NCBI GenBank assembly: GCA_026770585.1
Contig: MU646347.1
Location: 830,785-842,816 of the forward strand
DNA from: Baffinella frigidus
Lineage: Eukaryota > Cryptophyceae > Cryptomonadales > Baffinellaceae
DNA: 12,032 bases
Reading direction: 5' to 3'
Shown: one piece after another, positions 1 to 6,600 of the stretch
How positions within the stretch are numbered: the first letter of the stretch is position 1
Layout: each line of letters begins with the position of its first letter
Translations under genes and position numbers: made by a program
Notes under the pieces: generated by a model
Told to the model about the DNA's origin: nothing
Seen by the model: the letters and a program-made list of their open reading frames with translations, nothing else
Databases searched by the model: none

Positions 1-189
1 ACTAATAGTGTTGTAGTGCTGACTAATAGTATTGTAGTGCTGACTAATAGTGTTGTAGTGCTGGCTAATAGTGTTGTAGTGCTGACTCATAGTGTTGTAG
101 TGCTAACTAATAGTGTTGTAGTGCTGACTAATAGTGTTGCAGTGCTGACTAATAGTGTTGTAGTGCTGACGCATAGTGTTGCGGTAGCG
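1..189. repeat. 21-bp minisatellite, nine units, open at the left edge
   Basis: Units such as ACTAATAGTGTTGTAGTGCTG repeat in register at 1, 22, 43, 64, 85, 106, 127, 148 and 169, with zero to a few changes per unit (the last is the most diverged). Because 21 is a multiple of three, one + frame stays open and reads a heptad VLTNSVV. That is a by-product of the period; I see no evidence that it is translated. Confidence 0.95.
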
Positions 190-559
190 TTCTTTGAGCG
201 GTGGCGGTGGTTGGTCACCCACCACCAAGGCGCTCCTGGTGCTCTCTGGGACTTTTCTCAAAAATTCAAAGTGGTCAAATCCCAAACTCGTTAAATTGAG
301 AGAGAGAGAGAGAGAGAGAGTAACAGTGCGAGGGAGAAAGAGAGAGAGGGAGAAAGACCGCTGGGAGCTCTTTCGCTCTCGCCTCCTCCACCTCGGTCTG
401 TCCCGGAAACACATTCGAGTAAAACGGGGGCGTCTTTATGGATCAGACGAATCTCGAGTTTTGAGATTTGAGTTGAGTAATACGTAGCAATAATTTCAGC
501 CCTGAAATAATTTCACCACACGCCCCAAACCCTAAACCCCAAACCCCGAACCCTTCACC
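190..559. other. Upstream intron or unassigned DNA with a GA microsatellite
   Basis: Holds a perfect (GA)n run at 298-320, further purine-rich GA tracts to about 356, and a short CCCTAAA-like array at about 519-555 leading into the exon a acceptor. I looked for the AIP1 exon expected before exon a and could not assign one. The reading frames here give no recognisable protein. Confidence 0.6.
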
Positions 560-561
560 AG

Positions 562-618
562 GTCTCCTACGCAGCGTCCTCAGTCTCTCTCTCGCCCAAC
601 GGCGCCGAGGTGGCCGTG
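562..618 (+). CDS. AIP1-like exon a (19 codons)
   Basis: Reads VSYAASSVSLSPNGAEVAV. The acceptor is cccttcaccag (AG 560-561) and the donor is gtaacc at 619. It supplies the outer strands of one WD repeat; the family has a Y-x-x-x-x-V-x-x-x-P-x-G pattern here. Both ends are phase 0, and GTG|GGG joins to the next exon to give VAV-GG, the usual family sequence. It is the first coding island recognised; the preceding exon was not found in 1-560. Confidence 0.8.
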
Positions 619-3600
619 GTAACCCCGAAGCCCTAACCAAGGGGTTCGGGTTCAGGAAACCCGAAACCCGAGACCCGAAACCCGAAACCCGAGACCCGAG
701 ACCTGAAACCCGAAACCAGCAAACCCGAAACCCGAGACCAGAAACCCGAAACCCGAAACGCTCAACGGCGTGGAGGAGGCGGTGGTAAACCCTCCACCCT
801 GTACCATAACCACTCAACCTAAACCGCTCTGGGTTTCGGATTCCGAGTTTCGGGTTTCGGGGTTGGGGTTTACCACTGCGTCCTCTTGTCTCCGAGGCGG
901 GCCCGTTTCTTAATGCTCATAGACTTTTGTATCACTCAACTCAACTCAAGGCTCAACGGCCTCATTTAGGACCTGTATCGAGAGTAATAAAGAAGAAGAA
1001 GTTGGGGTTTACCACTGCGCCCTTGGCAACCAACGCCGCCGAAGTAGCCGTTCCAAGGGTGTCCTTGTACTGCTGTCACGTCCCGAAAGTAGTACCGGGC
1101 TGTAACAAGGCGGTACAAAAAGGTACAAGCCGGTACAAAAAGTTACTACCGTCACGTCCAAATAAGCCGTCCATCTATCATATATAGGCCACACACACAA
1201 GAATTTTCAGGCAACCCTCCAACGGCGCCGAAGTAGCCCAAGTGCTAACCCCGAAACCCTACTTCGGCGGCGTTGGAGGGTTGCCTTCTCGTGGAACAGC
1301 CCCGCCGGCAGGCTCGTGAACGCCCACGTGACCGGTCACGCGGACGCCGAAGCCAGACGGTCGGTCGTGACTGCCTTGCGTGTTCCTAGAAACCCTAACC
1401 CAGGGTTTCGGGTTTAGGAAACCCGAAACCCGAAACCCGAAATCTGAAAATCGGAACCCGAAACACGCAACCTGAAACCTGAAACCCAAAACCAGGGGGG
1501 TGACGACAAGGGAGTCCACCTCTACGCGCTCGCGGTGAGTCCCTAAACCCGAACCCCTACAATCTAAATCTAAACCCCAAACCCTCCACCCTGATACCTA
1601 GACCCCAACGCCCAAACCTCAAACCCTCCACCCTCCACCCTATCCACCCCAGACCCCAGACCCCAAACCCAAACCCCAAACCCTCCAATCCCAAACCCTC
1701 CACCCTCAAACCCCAACTCCTTATCCAGGGAGACAAGAGAGATTGATAATTTATTGCCAAACAACCAGCGTCAGCGCCGCACATGCTCGACGCATTGTGC
1801 CACTTACTGTACCCCGTGTCGGCCGCTCCCACGAGCATTTTCCGGATGGATTCTAACTCCACCTCTTACCACCAGGGAGACAAGGTGACAGCGGGAGAGG
1901 TGCTCGCGGGGCACAACGCCGGCGTCACCCGCGTACACCCCAAACCCTACACCCTAAACCCCAACCTATGCATTCAGATTCCAGAAAACAATCTTTGGTA
2001 CTTAACACTAAACCCCTAAACCCCTAAACCTAAGCCCACACCTCACACCACACACCCCAAACCCTACACCCTAAACCCTAAAACACTCAACTCCTAAACC
2101 CCTAAACCTCAACCCGCACCTCACACCACAAACCCTAAACCCTACACCCTAAACACTAAAACACTCAACCCCTAAACACTAAACACCTAAACACCTAAAC
2201 CCCTAAACCCCAAACCCTGAACCCTAAAGAGGGACGCGGGCGTCCCCCGCGTAAACCCGAAACCCTACACCCGAAACCCCCAAAAAAACCTCAACGCATG
2301 TTACAATGAATTTTAAAATGTCCGCATGAATAACAAAAACTATAAATCGGAAAATAAAGAACAAACCCCAAACCCCACGGGGCGCCGCTCAGGTTCATCC
2401 CGAAACTCTCTTTCCTCAACCCTGAATATCTCACAGGTAGCATAGAGAGATCGATAATTTATTGCCAAACAACCAGCGTCAGCGCCGCACATGCTACGCT
2501 GTGTGCCACTACTGTACCCCATGTCGGCCGCTCATACGAGCATTTTTCCGGATGGATTCTAACTCCAACTCCTACACAGGTTGCGTACTCCCCGTGCGGG
2601 GCGATGATCGCGTCCGGCGACGCGTCCAAGGAGATCCTCATCTGGGACGCCAAGACGCGCGCGGTGCAGGTACGTCCTGAGCCGTCTATTCAACCCGTAG
2701 GAAGGTCCTAGGCCCCTAGGGGTTTCCTACCGTAGGGTCGTATAGAACTGGCGACGCGTCCAAGGAGATCTTGATCTGGGGCGCGGCGACGCGCGCGGTG
2801 CAGTTATCCTGGCGTTTCTACGCCCTTCCTGGTACAAATCTTGACTTCACGTCCTGAGCCATCTATTCACCCCGTAGGAAGTTTGTAGTTCCCTGGGGAT
2901 TTCCTACCGTAGGGTCCTATAAAACGAATAAAAGAGTACTTTTATAAAGGGTTGATTCCTTCGGACACGATGATCGCGTTCGGAGAGAGATCTTGTTCTG
3001 GGACGCGGCGACGCGCGCGGTGCAGGTAAAACCCTCCCCCCTAAGCCCTAAACCCGAAACCCGAAACCCGAATCCCGAAACCCGAAATTCTGAACCCGAA
3101 CCCCAAAATTCTAAACCCGAAATTCTACACCCGAAACCCGAAACCCGAAACCTGAAACCCGAAATTCTAACCCCGAGATTCTAAAACCGAAACCCGAAAC
3201 CCGAAATTATAAACCCTAAACCCTATACCCTACACCAGGTGAAGGGCTTCGCGCACCATCAGGTGACCTTGCCCCCCATCAGAAATCTCATCTCGGAAGA
3301 TAACTGAATCAGTTCCTTTTCAATAGGATGTTCAATAGGAGAAATTAATTAAGGCGTAGTAAATTCCATAGGCCTCCATATTAAATGAAAACGCTCATTA
3401 GGGAACTGATTCAGTTATCTTTCGAGATGAAATCCGTAGCAGCTTATCCTGGGTTTCCCAAGCCCTTGATTCCTGGTACAAATATTGACTTCACGTACTC
3501 AGCCATCTATTCACCCCGTAGGAAGGTCCTAGGCCCCTAGGGGTTTCCTACCGTAGGGTCATGTAAGGAGATCCTCATCTGGAATGCCGCGACGCGGTGA

Positions 3601-6600
3601 CTATGCCCTCTGGAGCCCTCTTTTTGCTTTACAGTAAACTACCAAGGCCATATTTACTTTACAGTGAATCTTTATCTTTCTGTGTGCGTCTAAGCAAACC
3701 GCGTGCCCTGTTTGGGGTACAGGCCAAGATCACTTCCCTGGCGTGGTCGCCCACTCGCATCGTGTAAACATGTTTGATGCACACCAATATCTCGCGCTCG
3801 GGTTACTTTGGAGTAAGGCCTGAATCTTCCCCGATCCGTTTGGGTTACATGCTAAGATAACCTCCCTGGCGCTAGGGATGACCTCCCTCGGGTCACCCGA
3901 CTTGCAAGATCACCGATGACCCTGGCCAGGGTCGGGTCACCCGAGTCGCAGCGCATCGTCTCAGCCGTGTGTTTGTCACTAAATCTCGACTATTACGGAT
4001 CTTACGCTGTATTTAATCAGGCTCGGATTGGGCCGCAGACCAAGATCACCTCCCTGGCGCCAGGGATGACCTCCCTACTTGGTTGGCTTTGGAGTGGTGC
4101 TTGAATCTTCCCCGATCCGTTTGGGTTACATGCTAAGATCACCTCCCTGGCTAAGATCACCGGTGACCCTGGCCAGGGTCGGGTCACCCGAGTCGCAGCG
4201 CATCGTCTCAGCCGTGTGCTTGACACTAAATCTCAACCATTACGGATCTTACGCTGTATTTAATCAGGCACCAGAGGTCACCCGACTTGCAGCGCGTCGT
4301 CTCGTTTTCGTGTTCGTGATCTATTAGCTGGGATTCGCCGGCCGACCCGGGCCTTCTGTTAGTCCAAAGATCGGTTCCGCCTTCGGTGAATGCAGGCACC
4401 GTCTTGCCCTACTCTGGGGGTCGCTCCCTGAAGATGTGGAGGAAGAAGATGACGAAGAAAGGACAGCCGTTTGCTTGTCACTAAATCTCAACTATTACGG
4501 ATCTTACGCTGTGTTTAATCAGGCTCGGATTGGGCCGCAGACCAAGCTTTCTTCTCTGGCGTGTCAAGTACGGATCGTACGGCGTATTTAACCAGGCTCG
4601 GTGTGGGGCACAAAGCTCGGTGTGGGTTATTTAACCAGGCTCAGTGTGGAGTTTAACAAGGCTCAGTGTGGGGTTTAACAAGGCTCAGTGTGGGTTATTT
4701 AACCAGGCTCGGTGTGGGGTACAGGCCAAGATCACTTCGCTAGCGTGGTCGCCGAACTCCAAGCGCATCGTCTCCGGGTCTCTCGACACCCACGTCATGG
4801 TCTGGGACATCCAGGTGCGAGGGGGGCATCAGTTCCTCTTCAATAAGAGGTTGAATAGGAGAAATTAGTTAGGGCATAGTAAATTTAATTAGGCCTCCTG
4901 ATTAAATAAAAAAACACCAATTAGGGCGCCCTGGTTCCGGCAACGTCGACGGGTTTGTACCGCAAATCACGCGCGTGGCGTGGCTGTCAACTTCATCTCG
5001 AAAGATGACTGAATCAGTTTCCGAATTGGTGTTTTTTGTTTAATTAGGAGGCCTAATTGAATGTACTATGCCCTAACTAATTTCTCCTATTCAACCTCTT
5101 ATGGAAGAGGAACTGATTCAATTATCTTCCGAGATGAAACTTGTGTGTGGTCGTACTGTTTGATCGTGTCTGGGTCCCTCGATACTGTCTTCTCAATCAA
5201 CCTCTTGCTCCCTCAAAACGTTATGGTCTGGAACATCCACGTACGAGGGGACCGACCTAACCAAACGGTGGACCGCGAACCTTTCATCGAAAGTCAGCTT
5301 ACCTGGAGACAATTAACTCGAGGATTTTTCTAACGCAAATTGGTCACGTGACATCCCCGGAATCCGGGGTCAACGAAACCCTCGAAGCCCCCACCGTGTG
5401 GGGACCGTGGTACCAACTTTATAATGGACTTGTTGGGCGAGACGCTCCGTGCGACGCAGGAAACGCGTCGAGACCACCGAAAGAAGGTTACGAGCCTTCT
5501 TCTGGAAGAAGGTTACGAGCCTTCTTCTGCACTACCCCCGTTTCGAGGGTTTCGTTGACCCCGGATTCTGGGGGTGTGACTGGGAACCTTTCATCAAAAG
5601 TCAACTTACCTGAAGACAATTGACTTTCAGGATTTTTCTGATGCAAATTGGTCACGTATTACCCCGGAATCCGGGGTCAACGAAACCCTCGTAGCCCACC
5701 GAGTGGGGTGCTCCCAGTCACACCACACAGTGGACTACGGACATTTCATCAAAAGTCGACTTACTCTATGAAACCCTCGTAGCCCACCGAGTGGTTCCGG
5801 CGTGCCAACTGCCTCATTCCGTAGGGTGTAGGGTGTTGGGGTTAGGGGTTAGGGTCCGGGTTGAAGGTTTCGCGTCAGTTCATGGACCCTAAATATGTGG
5901 GATATCCATTTGACTCGGTCTTCGCATCTTGCCCCCATTCTCTTTGTTACCAGAGAGAACAGGGTTCCGTTTCTCTGAGCTTCACAACCTGTTCCTCTCT
6001 GAGGCTCCCACAACCTGTCTTCTGAGCCTTAAATTCATCTCGAAAGATACCTGAATCAGTTCCCTAATTAGCGTATTCATTTAATTAGGAGGTCTAATTG
6101 AATTTTACTATGCCCGAACTAACTTCTCCTATTCAACCTCCTATTGAACAGGAAATGATTCAGTCATCTTCGGAGCCTGAAATAACCTGTGCTGCAGGCG
6201 GCGGCATCCGCGCGGGTGGTGCTGGACCGGGCGCACGTCGGTGGCGTCGCATGCTGCCGCTTCCTCTCAGGTCCTCAGGCGGGCCCACGGTTCCATAAGT
6301 GGACCTCTTTCCCAAAAGTGGCCTGATGTCCCCATAAGTGGACCTCTTTCCCATAAGTGGCCTTCTTTCCCCATAAGTGGACCTCTTCTCCTCAAGTGGT
6401 GGTTCTGGACCGGGCGCACGTCGGCGGCGTCGCATGCTGCCGCTTCCTCTCGGGTCTACTTTCCCCTTAAGTGGCCGTATTTCCCCCTGAGTGGACTTTC
6501 CCCCCCTCAGTGGTCTTCCTTCCCATAAGGTGGCCTTCTTTCCCCATATGCTGCCGCTTCCTGTTCCGTGGTCAGATAGCGAGGGGGCAAACGGATCTTT

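Larger units (their letters stand above)
619..1495 (+). other. Intron 1 of the AIP1-like gene
   Basis: 877 bp. It contains CCCGAAA/CCCGAGA telomere-like arrays (about 640-757 and 1380-1495), one array in the opposite orientation (about 828-872), and four decayed fragments of the end of exon a (764-784, 1032-1052, 1221-1238 and inverted 1260-1276). A repeated string GTTGGGGTTTACCACTGCG occurs at 863 and 1001. A GC-rich stretch at 1285-1378 looks coding in composition but matches nothing I know. Confidence 0.7.
1933..2579 (+). other. Intron 3 of the AIP1-like gene
   Basis: 647 bp. CCCTAAA-type repeats fill about 1936-2280. A decayed copy of exon c's end sits at 2226-2250 (GGCGTCcCCCGCGTaaACCC against GGCGTCACCCGCGTacACCC). 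An AT-rich stretch without features is at 2285-2360, then the second 125-bp repeat runs to the acceptor. Confidence 0.72.
2670..3238 (+). other. Intron 4 of the AIP1-like gene
   Basis: 569 bp made of two further decayed copies of exon d, each with a piece of the following intron including the CCTAGG palindrome, then a CCCGAAA telomere-like array (3027-3236) that ends at the micro-exon acceptor. Confidence 0.72.
3263..4724 (+). other. Intron 5 of the AIP1-like gene
   Basis: 1462 bp. In order: a 143-bp inverted-repeat element, the third palindrome repeat, a fourth exon d fragment, then about 1 kb of nested direct duplications carrying fragments of exon f, then short TTAACCAGGCTCGGTGTGGG-type repeats before the acceptor. 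About 3600-3700 and 4330-4470 hold nothing recognised. Confidence 0.72.
4815..6197 (+). other. Intron 6 of the AIP1-like gene
   Basis: 1383 bp. Contains truncated MITE copy B, a downstream decayed copy of exon f split by MITE copy C, a duplicated cassette with an inverted-repeat element (5269-5798), a reversed telomere-like stretch (about 5825-5872), a short ACAACCTGTTCCTCTCTGAG triplicate (about 5961-6031) and MITE copy D at its end. 5880-5960 has nothing recognised. Confidence 0.72.

Noticed and set aside
16-294. Open frame of 92 codons at the left edge
   Set aside because: Its first 58 codons are the 21-bp minisatellite; the remainder has no recognisable domain.
1285-1378. GC-rich segment that could read AFSWNSPAGRLVNAHVTGHA
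   Set aside because: It looks coding and has a faint AIP1 flavour (NAHVTG), but it would be out of order before exon b, has no clear acceptor or donor, and the gene is complete in phase without it. Kept only as a possible scrap.
443-1862. Several minus-strand frames with GFRVSGFGFRVSG-type repeats
   Set aside because: They are translations of the reverse complement of CCCGAAA/CCCTAAA arrays; exons a and b on the + strand account for the non-repeat parts.
4380-4480. Acidic reading frame PEDVEEEDDEER
   Set aside because: No start codon, flanked by the intron 5 duplications, and no splice sites that fit the neighbouring phases.
6160-6528. Overlapping frames on both strands rich in Ser/Pro/Trp or Arg/Gly
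   Set aside because: Shadows of exon g, its copy, and the AAGTGG minisatellite read in wrong frames.
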